Assembly (NCBI GenBank): GCA_030599705.1
Contig: JAUVNM010000064.1
Span: forward strand, 1 to 8,272
Reading direction: 5' to 3'
Length of the DNA: 8,272 nt
From: Gammaproteobacteria bacterium
GTDB lineage: Bacteria; Pseudomonadota; Gammaproteobacteria; UBA9214
Shown: positions 1 to 5,042 of the stretch, in pieces
Position numbering within the stretch: the first letter of the stretch is position 1
Layout of the letters: each line of letters opens with the position of its first letter
Position numbers and translations under genes: made by a program
Notes under the pieces: model-generated
Databases searched by the model: none
What the model saw: only the letters and a program-made list of their open reading frames with translations
What the model was told of the DNA's origin: nothing

Positions 1-190
1 AGCGGATCACCACCCCTTTTCCCTGGCGGGAGAGTTTCAGATAGCGGAATTTGACCAGTTCTCCCTGAATCCAGCGGTAGCAGGCATCCTTGTCGCTGAT
101 GACCGAAAAGGCCACTGTCTGGGTGACTGACAGGAAATCTGTGAGTTGATCGATGGTCGTTAAGTCTTCGAGTTTCATGATGGTTTTCAT
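1..190 (-). CDS. DDE integrase/transposase of an insertion element, N-terminal part (cut by window edge)
   Basis: The minus strand reads MKTIMKLEDLTTIDQL and continues through SVISDKDACYRWIQGEL to a Lys/Arg-rich stretch before leaving the window at position 1, so only about 63 residues are visible. I recognise this start from integrase-core (DDE) transposases that are widespread in gammaproteobacteria; the N-terminal part is normally a helix-turn-helix DNA-binding region and the catalytic D, D, E residues would lie outside the window. A second in-frame Met at 178 (MKLEDL) is an equally likely start; a run of six G lies directly before the 190 ATG and 12 bases before the 178 ATG. Two direct repeats lie between the start and the presumed element end, as expected for transposase binding sites. 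Family placement (IS481-like or unclassified) is uncertain, and intactness cannot be judged. Confidence 0.7.
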   Translation of the reverse strand, partial: MKTIMKLEDLTTIDQLTDFLSVTQTVAFSVISDKDACYRWIQGELVKFRYLKLSRQGKGVVIR

Positions 191-220
191 CCCCCCATCA
201 TGAACGGTTCCCCTTCCGGT

Positions 221-239
221 TTCAGACTCATTTCATATT
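221..239. repeat. 19-bp direct repeat, inner copy
   Basis: The sequence TTCAGACTCATTTCATATT is repeated exactly at 257-275, 36 bp further out, in the same orientation. It lies between the transposase start and the presumed end of the element. Repeated subterminal motifs of this kind are typical transposase binding sites; that role is inferred. Confidence 0.75.
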
Positions 240-256
240 AGAAATACCACCCTCCC

Positions 257-275
257 TTCAGACTCATTTCATATT
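257..275. repeat. 19-bp direct repeat, outer (terminal) copy
   Basis: Exact second copy of the repeat at 221-239. It is followed by GGACA, which on the minus strand gives a TGTCC terminus and suggests this copy forms the element tip. Confidence 0.75.
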
Positions 276-280
276 GGACA

Positions 281-497
281 AGGCTATGGCTAGGTTGGGT
301 CGGAGGAAGTACAGTGATTGCTAATATTAGCGGCCGATAAACTTCCGTATTTGACTAACTCGGACATTCACGCACTCCGCTCAAAATCACTCTGGGTCGT
401 ATTTGGATATACGCATCCCCTAATTTCATTTCCTTACTATACTTTTCAAATGTGCCATTTCCGGTACGTCAACCAACAATGATAAAGGGAGTCACTG
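281..497. other. Gap between the insertion element and the SOD-like gene
   Basis: No gene is supported here. The stretch holds a perfect 12-bp palindrome at 320-331. On the minus strand it holds a short broken reading frame that begins MRISKYDPE near 418 and stops after nine codons; it could be the remnant of a gene cut by insertion events, but it is too short to name. A TATACT hexamer at 438-443 could be a -10 box for the gene at 498, but I see no convincing -35 partner. Confidence 0.4.
320..331. repeat. Perfect 12-bp palindrome
   Basis: GCTAATATTAGC is its own reverse complement. It lies in the gap between the insertion element and the SOD-like gene, 167 bp before the start codon. It could be a dimeric regulator site or chance; nothing else supports a role. 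Confidence 0.35.
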
Positions 498-1103
498 ATG
501 ATCGAAACACCGCCAAAATCAGCTAGTACCACTTGGGTTTCCTTGTCTGCCGCGGCTGTAATGGCCTGCATTTCGCTACCTGGTCATGCTGTCATACTCA
601 CGGCCACGGCCGACATCAAGGGCTGTACAGACGCCAGTATTTCGGGGAGGGCGACACTCAGGGAAGAGATGACGGACGAAGGTATCAAGGAAGTCACCAT
701 CCATCTCAAGGTAGAGGGTTTATCCGATGGCAAGCATGCTGTGCACATTCACGAAACGGCCGCCTGCGAGCCTTGCGGTGCAGCCAAGGGTCACCATGAT
801 CCGGGGCCTTTCGGACAGACGCGTCCGGACAGCGCGGGTGACACTGTTCCCGCAACAGACATCAATCACCCGTATCATATGGGCGATCTCATCAACATCG
901 AGGTGAAGCGCGGCAGGGGCTCCATGAGGCATACGAGCAACAGGATGACTTTGTCAGCGGGCCGTCTCACCCTGTTTGATGGCGACGGCAGCAGTTTTAT
1001 CATTCATACCAATGAAGATACTTACTGCGACCAGGAGAGCGATCTAAAGAAAGGCTGCGCCGGAGGTTCACGCGACGCCTGCGGAATCATTAAAGCTGAT
1101 TAA
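498..1103 (+). CDS. sodC: Exported Cu/Zn superoxide dismutase-like protein, divergent class
   Basis: This is a 201-residue secreted protein of the copper/zinc superoxide dismutase family, which converts superoxide to peroxide and oxygen in the periplasm. Residues 13-31 form a signal peptide ending GHA; VMAC at 21-24 is a poor alternative lipobox. Copper ligands are visible as H83 and H85 (HAVHIHE), bridging H99 (GHHDP) and H170 (SFIIHTNED). The zinc side has H127 and D130 (HMGD); the usual KHxGP histidine is absent and H124 in NHPYHMGD is the likely substitute. R192 and C195 in SRDACGII match the conserved active-site Arg and disulfide Cys, with C90 or C93 as partner. Extra cysteines C43, C177 and C187 may form further disulfides. 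The start has a good Shine-Dalgarno AAGGGAG, six bases away. It stands alone, beside an insertion element. Family assignment is firm; activity is inferred. Confidence 0.85.
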   Translation: MIETPPKSASTTWVSLSAAAVMACISLPGHAVILTATADIKGCTDASISGRATLREEMTDEGIKEVTIHLKVEGLSDGKHAVHIHETAACEPCGAAKGHHDPGPFGQTRPDSAGDTVPATDINHPYHMGDLINIEVKRGRGSMRHTSNRMTLSAGRLTLFDGDGSSFIIHTNEDTYCDQESDLKKGCAGGSRDACGIIKAD

Positions 1104-1159
1104 AAAAACCGGGGGCGGAGGGATTAAGACTTCAACTCTCTGTCCCTCTTTTTGGTTTT
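1102..1159. terminator. Probable bidirectional terminator between convergent genes
   Basis: GAGGGA at 1118-1123 pairs with TCCCTC at 1143-1148 and is followed directly by five T. Outside this, AAAACC (before 1111) can pair with GGTTTT (from 1154), so the minus strand also ends in a run of seven T after the hairpin. It sits between the SOD-like gene, which ends at 1103, and the small minus-strand gene, which ends at 1269, so it could stop transcripts from both. The loop is long (19 nt), which lowers confidence. Confidence 0.45.
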
Positions 1160-1162
1160 CGA

Positions 1163-1206
1163 CGTCGATCGGTTGAGCCCGCCATTCCGGATTCAACTGA
1201 TCGATG
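1163..1206. repeat. 14-bp inverted repeat in the convergent gap
   Basis: The arm at 1163-1176 (core CGATCGGTTGA) pairs with 1193-1206 (core TCAACTGATCG) over 14 positions with only two G-T wobbles, leaving a 16-nt loop. No T run follows on either strand. It lies just past the stop of the minus-strand small gene, so it could protect the 3' end of that transcript or act with the neighbouring terminator. Confidence 0.5.
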
Positions 1207-1268
1207 CAACACACGCATTAATCGTTCTGCCGTGGGGGCTGAACTACCAATTGAGAGAACACAAGCGG

Positions 1269-1436
1269 CTAGTGCGGATTGACCACCTGTTCCCGAAGAT
1301 GACGTTTGTAAATGTGGAGTAGAACGTAGGCCTTGGTACGTGATTCGGTAGCCGCCGCAAACAAGCCGACCTGTTGTAATCGACGCCCGATCTTAAGCTG
1401 GCGTTTCAGTTTCATTTTACACTCTGCTTTTAACAT
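1269..1436 (-). CDS. Small basic protein of 55 residues, unknown function
   Basis: I do not recognise a family. The frame encodes MLKAECKMKLKRQLKIGRRL, then QQVGLFAAATESRTKAYVLL and a basic end HIYKRHLREQVVNPH. It is rich in Lys and Arg with few acidic residues and looks helical throughout, with an amphipathic middle. There is no signal peptide or clear membrane span. The reason to call it real is the start: on the minus strand AAAGGAGGGAAG precedes the ATG with nine bases between AGGAGG and the start codon, the best ribosome binding site in the left half of the window. A longer in-frame extension to 1595 has no such signal and runs through the upstream inverted repeats. It converges on the SOD-like gene and has no operon partner. 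Nucleic-acid or membrane-surface binding is possible from charge alone. Confidence 0.55.
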   Translation of the reverse strand: MLKAECKMKLKRQLKIGRRLQQVGLFAAATESRTKAYVLLHIYKRHLREQVVNPH

Positions 1437-1484
1437 GGTGTCTTCCCTCCTTTCCAGTATTCCAGAAAAAAGTGTCACAGATTT

Positions 1485-1490
1485 GTTATA
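1485..1490 (-). promoter_or_regulatory. Possible -10 box for the small minus-strand gene
   Basis: On the minus strand the hexamer reads TATAAC, about 50 bases before the start codon at 1436. At a 17-bp spacing the -35 position falls on TGGGAA, a weak match that lies inside the adjacent inverted repeat, so the repeat could act as an operator over this promoter. The evidence is pattern only. Confidence 0.25.
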
Positions 1491-1494
1491 CGTG

Positions 1495-1536
1495 ATGGGA
1501 AGCAAGATTCCCATTGTACCCAGGTACAGGGGAATC
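1495..1536. repeat. Two overlapping, mutually exclusive inverted repeats
   Basis: Hairpin A pairs ATGGGAA (1495-1501) with TTCCCAT (1508-1514) across a 6-nt loop. Hairpin B pairs GATTCCC (1506-1512) with GGGAATC (1530-1536) and contains an inner GTAC/GTAC stem (1516-1519 with 1524-1527). Both use the TTCCC segment, so only one can form at a time. They lie upstream of the small minus-strand gene. Candidate roles are an operator around its promoter, a leader RNA switch, or the end of a small mobile repeat. Confidence 0.5.
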
Positions 1537-1657
1537 AAATGAAATTGCAGAAATGGAGCTGGTTGTAGCGCGCAAGGTCTCAGTTCGGCCAACAAAACTT
1601 ATCGTTCGCGCAAACGAAAACGACGACCCGAAGGTAGCCACATGGCTGAATCTCCCT

Positions 1658-1681
1658 CGGTGAATTTCAATTGCTTCACCG
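1658..1681. repeat. 7-bp hairpin in the intergenic region
   Basis: CGGTGAA (1658-1664) pairs exactly with TTCACCG (1675-1681) across a 10-nt loop containing CAATTG. No T run follows, so it is not a normal terminator. The role is unknown. Confidence 0.4.
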
Positions 1682-1721
1682 GTAGTGGGATGCATTTATG
1701 AATACAAATTATGCAATAAAA

Positions 1722-1727
1722 TATAAT
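1722..1727 (+). promoter_or_regulatory. Candidate -10 box (TATAAT) for the gene at 1801
   Basis: A consensus TATAAT lies in an AT-rich stretch 73 bases before the start codon. At a 17-bp spacing the -35 position reads TGAATA, only a partial match, so the promoter may need an activator or be a chance match in AT-rich DNA. Confidence 0.35.
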
Positions 1728-1800
1728 ACGGACTAAAGGATGACAAATAATTGCCGATGCATGTGGTGATTTATTGTGACAATAGCATCTGGTGCATTAA

Positions 1801-2574
1801 ATGAAGATTAAAGACGAGAGAGACTGTCTTGGAGACCGGCGGCATGAGATTGATACGCCCAAGTCACCGCTTGAGGACACTCAAGGGGTAACGATTACTG
1901 ACGATCGCAGAGATACACCGGACAGGCGCATTAACAATATTGAAGTCGAATGGATTAGCGACGTGACTAAAGACAGGCGCGAGAACAAGAAGCTAACCGA
2001 TGATGATGTAAGAAAAATCCTGAACCGCAAACAGCTGGATGTGATACTTGAATGCCAGTATTTCGGCTGGAGAGTGAGGTTTATCCGCTGCCCCCTGTTT
2101 CAGGAACCCGTCCCGCTTCTTTTCAATGACAAGTATGACCAAATCGGGCTCCTGGAGCCGGATGGCCATATAAATCTGGATTTTGAACTCGAGGTTCGTC
2201 CTCATAAACCTAAACCCGACCAGACCAAACAGCCTCCGCTGGTACAGAAAGCAGCAGATGCAGCATCTTGGGAAGAAAAACGCAGGAATATGGTACCCGT
2301 TCCCGATAATCTTGGGGAACTGCTGAACAAGAAACAAATGTGCGTACTGCGCACTATCGAGAAATTCGGCTGGCAACTGCATTTTGTGCGCAGACCGCCA
2401 TCCCGGGAACCCATACCGATGATCCTCAACCCCAAAGGCGACAAGTTTGCAACTCTGGAGCGCGACGGCCGGATCAAAGTTACATCCAGCTTGAGCGTAC
2501 GTAAAGAAGCACCAGTCGAGCAAGAGAATTCAGCGCCATCCGTGCCTGCATCAAAAATCAAGCGAGCCACATAA
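1801..2574 (+). CDS. Hypothetical protein with a tandem duplicated 62-residue domain
   Basis: A 257-residue soluble protein that I cannot name. Its core is two copies of one domain: residues 72-133 and 173-234 align without gaps, with about 25 of 62 positions identical. Shared positions include the LN.KQ start, FGW, FxR.P, EP.P, the L-E-x-D-G turn and a closing L.VR. The N-terminal 65 residues are polar and charged, with four DRR motifs (12-14, 35-37, 41-43, 58-60) and an IEVEWIS segment; a Pro/Lys linker joins the domains, and the C-terminal 20 residues look disordered. There is no signal peptide or membrane span, so it is probably cytoplasmic. I have an unverified memory of single-copy proteins with the FGW...EP.P...LE.DG pattern in other gammaproteobacteria. 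The Shine-Dalgarno is poor (CTGGTG). It stands alone with long gaps on both sides. Domain content suggests a binding rather than enzymatic role; that is inference. Confidence 0.8.
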   Translation: MKIKDERDCLGDRRHEIDTPKSPLEDTQGVTITDDRRDTPDRRINNIEVEWISDVTKDRRENKKLTDDDVRKILNRKQLDVILECQYFGWRVRFIRCPLFQEPVPLLFNDKYDQIGLLEPDGHINLDFELEVRPHKPKPDQTKQPPLVQKAADAASWEEKRRNMVPVPDNLGELLNKKQMCVLRTIEKFGWQLHFVRRPPSREPIPMILNPKGDKFATLERDGRIKVTSSLSVRKEAPVEQENSAPSVPASKIKRAT

Positions 2575-2884
2575 AAACGACCAACGTAGCCTGAATCTCT
2601 TCGATAACAGCCCCCCCAATAAAAAAATTAATCCGTAGATCATCAGGCCTATAAGTTGTTGTTATATATATTAAATAATACACAGTCCCGGGCATGCTTA
2701 AAGATGCCCACAGTGCATGCCGATGGCTGTGTGTGAACTGCTCCGGTTTTTAGGGTAACTTTTCCGCTATGCTTGATGGCAGGTTAATTTGCTCACCATA
2801 TCAACAAGTTGTACAGTCGGTAGTGTTCGCTTGCAGTCCGGTTTTCAATACCCCGTGACGACGGGTTTCAAGGAGGTACACCGC
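2575..2884. other. Intergenic region with AT-rich tract and stem-loops
   Basis: No gene is convincing here; a TTG-started extension of the next gene from 2789 lacks a ribosome binding site. The region has a run of seven C then seven A at 2611-2627, a very AT-rich tract at 2651-2680 that could hold a promoter, two adjacent stem-loops at 2690-2731, and a small hairpin CCCGT/ACGGG at 2852-2865 just before the next Shine-Dalgarno. No terminator with a T run follows the gene ending at 2574. Confidence 0.4.
2690..2731. repeat. Two adjacent stem-loops
   Basis: The first stem pairs GGGCAT (2690-2695) with ATGCCC (2704-2709) across an 8-nt loop. The second pairs CACAG (2709-2713) with CTGTG (2727-2731) with an inner CAT/ATG pair around GCCG. 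They follow directly on an AT-rich tract, so they could be the 5' part of a short RNA or leader. No T run follows. Confidence 0.4.
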
Positions 2885-3190
2885 GTGAAAAGACAGAACA
2901 GGAAACTGGTTACTTATATATTGGCCTTTTTGATCACTATGTCCCATATGTCCATGGCGTCAGCCAGGTCGACCTTCTACAATGAAGCCGAGGAACCCAC
3001 GGCTGGCGAGATGCTGGCCGATACCGTGCTGGTACGGGTACCGATGTTGCTGGCCACGGTCGTGGGGGTGGTGACCTTCGTGGTTACGCTGCCTCTCAGC
3101 GCACTGGGTGGCAACGTGGGCCAGGCCGGTAATACCCTGGTCCTCGAGCCGGCGGAATATACCTTCTTGCGTCCGCTGGGCGACCTGTAG
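2885..3190 (+). CDS. Small exported or membrane protein of unknown function
   Basis: A 101-residue protein. The GTG start is chosen because AAGGAGGT lies seven bases before it, a near-perfect ribosome binding site. Residues 1-7 are basic (KRQNRK), 8-24 are hydrophobic and MASA at 24-27 is a plausible signal-peptidase site. A second hydrophobic segment spans about 52-71 (VPMLLATVVGVVTFVVTLPL), followed by a conserved-looking SALGGNVGQAG and an end of EPAEYTFLRPLGDL. I have seen proteins of this shape (ADTVLVR...LPLSALGGN...VEPA.YTF.RPLG) in gammaproteobacteria, sometimes labelled multidrug transporter; that label is not justified by one membrane span. It precedes yicC on the same strand, but a strong hairpin separates them, so it is probably a single-gene unit. 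Confidence 0.8.
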   Translation: MKRQNRKLVTYILAFLITMSHMSMASARSTFYNEAEEPTAGEMLADTVLVRVPMLLATVVGVVTFVVTLPLSALGGNVGQAGNTLVLEPAEYTFLRPLGDL

Positions 3191-3208
3191 AGTTTTCATT
3201 CCTGTGTT

Positions 3209-3237
3209 ACCGATCCGGGTGATCTGCCCGGGTCGGT
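3209..3237 (+). terminator. Hairpin terminator after the small membrane protein gene
   Basis: ACCGATCCGGG (3209-3219) pairs with CCCGGGTCGGT (3227-3237) over 11 bp with one G-T wobble and a 7-nt loop, beginning 18 bases after the stop codon. The bases after it (GTATTCCTGTTT) are only moderately T-rich, so termination may be partial. Confidence 0.6.
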
Positions 3238-3407
3238 GTATTCCTGTTTCCGGCCCGTCCCGGGTCAACTCAGTCACCGGCATATCGCAGCACCGCGCAG
3301 CGGTCCTGGTTGGTATCACGATCACCCTGGCGGGTGGCTGTGGCGGTTTCATGAGGCACCGGTGGTTTACCCCTTTGGCAGCGTCGGTGTTACGATTACC
3401 GGCAATA

Positions 3408-3413
3408 TATAGT
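3408..3413 (+). promoter_or_regulatory. Possible -10 box ahead of yicC
   Basis: TATAGT lies in an ATATAT-rich patch 29 bases before the yicC start codon. No good -35 hexamer is visible at the usual spacing. It is suggested mainly because the preceding hairpin makes a fresh promoter for the cluster likely. Confidence 0.3.
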
Positions 3414-3441
3414 ATTGGTTCTTTCCCGGGGGATTGTTTAC

Positions 3442-4308
3442 ATGATACGCAGCATGACGGCCTTTGCACGGCAGGAGGCCGGAACCGGGCAGGGCACCCT
3501 GTCCTGGGAACTCCGTTCTGTGAACCATCGTTACCTGGAGATGGGCATCCGGTTGCCTGATGAGCTACGGGCCGCGGAACCGGCAGTACGGGCACGGATC
3601 AATGAGCGCCTCGGTCGTGGCAAGGTGGATGCGGTGTGCCGTTTTCAGCCCGCGGCCGCGTCGGCAACACCGGTGGAGCTCGATACGGATAATCTTGCCC
3701 GCCTGCTGGCAGCCTGCAAACAAATCGATGCGCAGTTGCCGCAACCGGCGCCGCTGAACCCCGTGGAACTGCTGCGCTGGCCCGGTGTAATGCGCGAGGA
3801 AGAGCTGGATGCAGGCCCGCTGATGGAGGCAGCGCTGTCACTGCTGGACAAGACACTCGAAGAACTGGTTGCATCACGTGAAACGGAAGGGGAGAAGATC
3901 CACGGCCTGATGTTGCAGCGTTGTGATGCAATACACAAACTGGTAGCACAGGCGCGCAAGCGCTTGCCGGAAATTACGGCCGCCCTGCGCGAGAAACTGG
4001 TGGCGCGGCTGGCAGAGCTGGATACACCGGCTGATCCGGGCCGCCTGGAACAGGAGTTGGTGTTCCTGGTGCAGAAACTCGACGTGGACGAGGAGATGGA
4101 TCGGCTTGCAGGCCATATAGAGGAAGTGCGCGACGTGCTGCAACGTGACGAACCGGTGGGGCGTCGCCTGGATTTCCTGATGCAGGAGCTGAATCGTGAG
4201 GCGAATACGCTGGGTTCAAAATCTGCTGCCGCGGAGACCACGAACATCTCGGTTGAGCTCAAGGTGCTTATCGAGCAGATGCGCGAACAGGTCCAGAATA
4301 CGGAATAA
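3442..4308 (+). CDS. yicC: YicC family endoribonuclease
   Basis: A 288-residue YicC protein, almost the same length as E. coli YicC (287). The family is reported to be a metal-dependent RNA endonuclease acting on small regulatory RNAs with other RNases in the cytoplasm. The N-terminal domain begins with the family signature MIRSMTAFAR and has RSVNHRYLE at 25-33. The C-terminal domain (DUF1732) carries ELVFLVQKLDVDEEMDRL at 205-222, H225, GRRLDFLMQELNREANT at 240-256 with SK at 259-260, and ends IEQMREQVQNTE. An upstream TTG extends the frame by nine codons, but the ATG gives the canonical start and has a G-rich ribosome binding site (GGGGGA) about nine bases before it. It leads the core cluster, with gmk starting 30 bases after its stop, so the two are probably co-transcribed. 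Confidence 0.95.
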   Translation: MIRSMTAFARQEAGTGQGTLSWELRSVNHRYLEMGIRLPDELRAAEPAVRARINERLGRGKVDAVCRFQPAAASATPVELDTDNLARLLAACKQIDAQLPQPAPLNPVELLRWPGVMREEELDAGPLMEAALSLLDKTLEELVASRETEGEKIHGLMLQRCDAIHKLVAQARKRLPEITAALREKLVARLAELDTPADPGRLEQELVFLVQKLDVDEEMDRLAGHIEEVRDVLQRDEPVGRRLDFLMQELNREANTLGSKSAAAETTNISVELKVLIEQMREQVQNTE

Positions 4309-4338
4309 TGCCATGATTCCGGCAGGGAGTACTTCATT

Positions 4339-4986
4339 ATGAGTGAAGCGACCGCAGACGGCAGTCAGGGAACGTTGTATATCATTTCGGCTCCGTCCGG
4401 CGCCGGCAAGACCAGCCTGCTTCGCGACGTGCTGGAATCAGCCGGCGATGAACTGGCGCTGTCGATTTCACATACCACGCGCAGCCCGCGCACCGGTGAA
4501 ATCGACGGCAGGGATTATCACTTTGTCGACGAGAAGCGTTTTCGGGAAATGATCGATGCGGGCGCATTTCTCGAGCATGCACGCGTGTTTGATAACTTTT
4601 ACGGGACCTCGCAGGCAGGGGTCGAGGCACAGCTGGAGACCGGCCAGGACGTCATCCTCGAGATTGACTGGCAGGGGGCTGCCCAGGTGCGCAAGTTGCT
4701 TCCGGAAAGTGTCGGCATCTTCGTCCTGCCGCCCTCGCGTGAGGCACTGGAGGACCGGTTGCGTGATCGGGGCCAGGATGATGACGAGATCATTGCGCGC
4801 CGTATGCGGGATGCCGTCAGCGAGATGTCTCATTACGGGGAATATGATTACCTCATCATCAATGATGTCTTTGCAGCGGCACGGGATGAGTTGGCCGCCA
4901 TTGTGCAGTGCCGGCAGCTGCGACTCCCGGCCCAGCAGTACCGCCATGCTGCACTGCTCAGGGGTCTGCTGGCATCGGCCGGGTGA
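4339..4986 (+). CDS. gmk: Guanylate kinase
   Basis: Cytoplasmic guanylate kinase, 215 residues, transferring phosphate from ATP to GMP to give GDP for GTP, dGTP and (p)ppGpp synthesis. The P-loop is APSGAGKT at 18-25. The GMP-binding region is SHTTRSPRTGEIDGRDYHF at 44-62, with FLEHARVFDNFYGTS at 77-91 completing it. ILEIDWQGAAQVR at 106-118 is the conserved strand and turn, and RLRDRGQDDDEIIARRM at 140-156 is the lid, with its arginines for ATP. YDYLIINDVF lies near the C-terminus. Length matches the family (about 207), plus a short N-terminal tail. A Shine-Dalgarno (AGGGAG) lies about ten bases before ATG. It sits between yicC and rpoZ, as in other gammaproteobacteria; its GDP product leads to substrates used by the SpoT encoded downstream. 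Confidence 0.97.
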   Translation: MSEATADGSQGTLYIISAPSGAGKTSLLRDVLESAGDELALSISHTTRSPRTGEIDGRDYHFVDEKRFREMIDAGAFLEHARVFDNFYGTSQAGVEAQLETGQDVILEIDWQGAAQVRKLLPESVGIFVLPPSREALEDRLRDRGQDDDEIIARRMRDAVSEMSHYGEYDYLIINDVFAAARDELAAIVQCRQLRLPAQQYRHAALLRGLLASAG

Positions 4987-4998
4987 TTCGGTTAGAAT
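4969..4998 (+). promoter_or_regulatory. Probable promoter for rpoZ (and spoT)
   Basis: CTGGCA (4969-4974) and TAGAAT (4993-4998) are separated by 18 bp and each match four or five of six positions of the sigma-70 boxes. The -35 box lies inside the end of gmk, and transcription would begin about 35-40 bases before the rpoZ start. This would let rpoZ be expressed apart from yicC-gmk. Confidence 0.45.
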
Positions 4999-5042
4999 CT
5001 CGCGCCCTCAAGTGACACAATCCCGGGCTTACGGAGTTAACT

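Larger units (their letters stand above)
1..280 (-). mobile_element. Left end of an insertion element
   Basis: The span contains the start of a transposase gene reading inward and, outside it, two copies of a 19-bp repeat. On the minus strand the outer copy is preceded by TGTCCAA, so the element would begin at about 280 with a TG terminus, which is common for DDE elements. The right end, the rest of the transposase and any target duplication are outside the window, so the boundary at 280 is inferred. Confidence 0.5.
1537..1800. other. Intergenic region upstream of the duplicated-domain gene
   Basis: No gene is supported between the inverted repeats and the start at 1801. The stretch becomes strongly AT-rich from 1690 and contains a 7-bp hairpin and a TATAAT hexamer, listed separately. 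TTGTGACAA at 1773-1781 is a small odd palindrome close to the start codon and could bind a regulator. Confidence 0.35.

Noticed and set aside
221..275. CRISPR-like repeat pair
   Set aside because: Only two copies exist, there are no further spacers, and the position at a transposase start explains them better as element-end repeats.
1740..1769. Nine-codon leader frame before the duplicated-domain gene
   Set aside because: The frame ATG...TGA is tiny and its AAAGG lies directly against the start codon, so there is no usable ribosome binding spacing.
1993..2523. Long open frame on the minus strand opposite the duplicated-domain gene
   Set aside because: The plus-strand frame shows an internal domain duplication at protein level, so the antisense frame is a by-product; it shows no recognisable domains or start signal.
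2789..2884. TTG-started N-terminal extension of the small membrane protein
   Set aside because: It would put 32 polar residues before an obvious signal peptide and has no ribosome binding site, whereas the GTG at 2885 has AAGGAGGT at ideal spacing.
2885..3190. Multidrug transporter
   Set aside because: Similar small proteins sometimes carry this label, but a 101-residue protein with a signal peptide and one membrane segment cannot be assigned transport activity from its sequence.
2960..3595. Minus-strand frame of 211 codons across the membrane protein gene and the start of yicC
   Set aside because: It overlaps two plus-strand genes with strong starts, and its Pro/Arg/His-rich product matches no family.
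3645..4337. Long Ser/Arg-rich minus-strand frame opposite yicC
   Set aside because: It is the antisense of a firmly recognised YicC gene and has the Ser/Arg bias expected from reading GC-rich code backwards.
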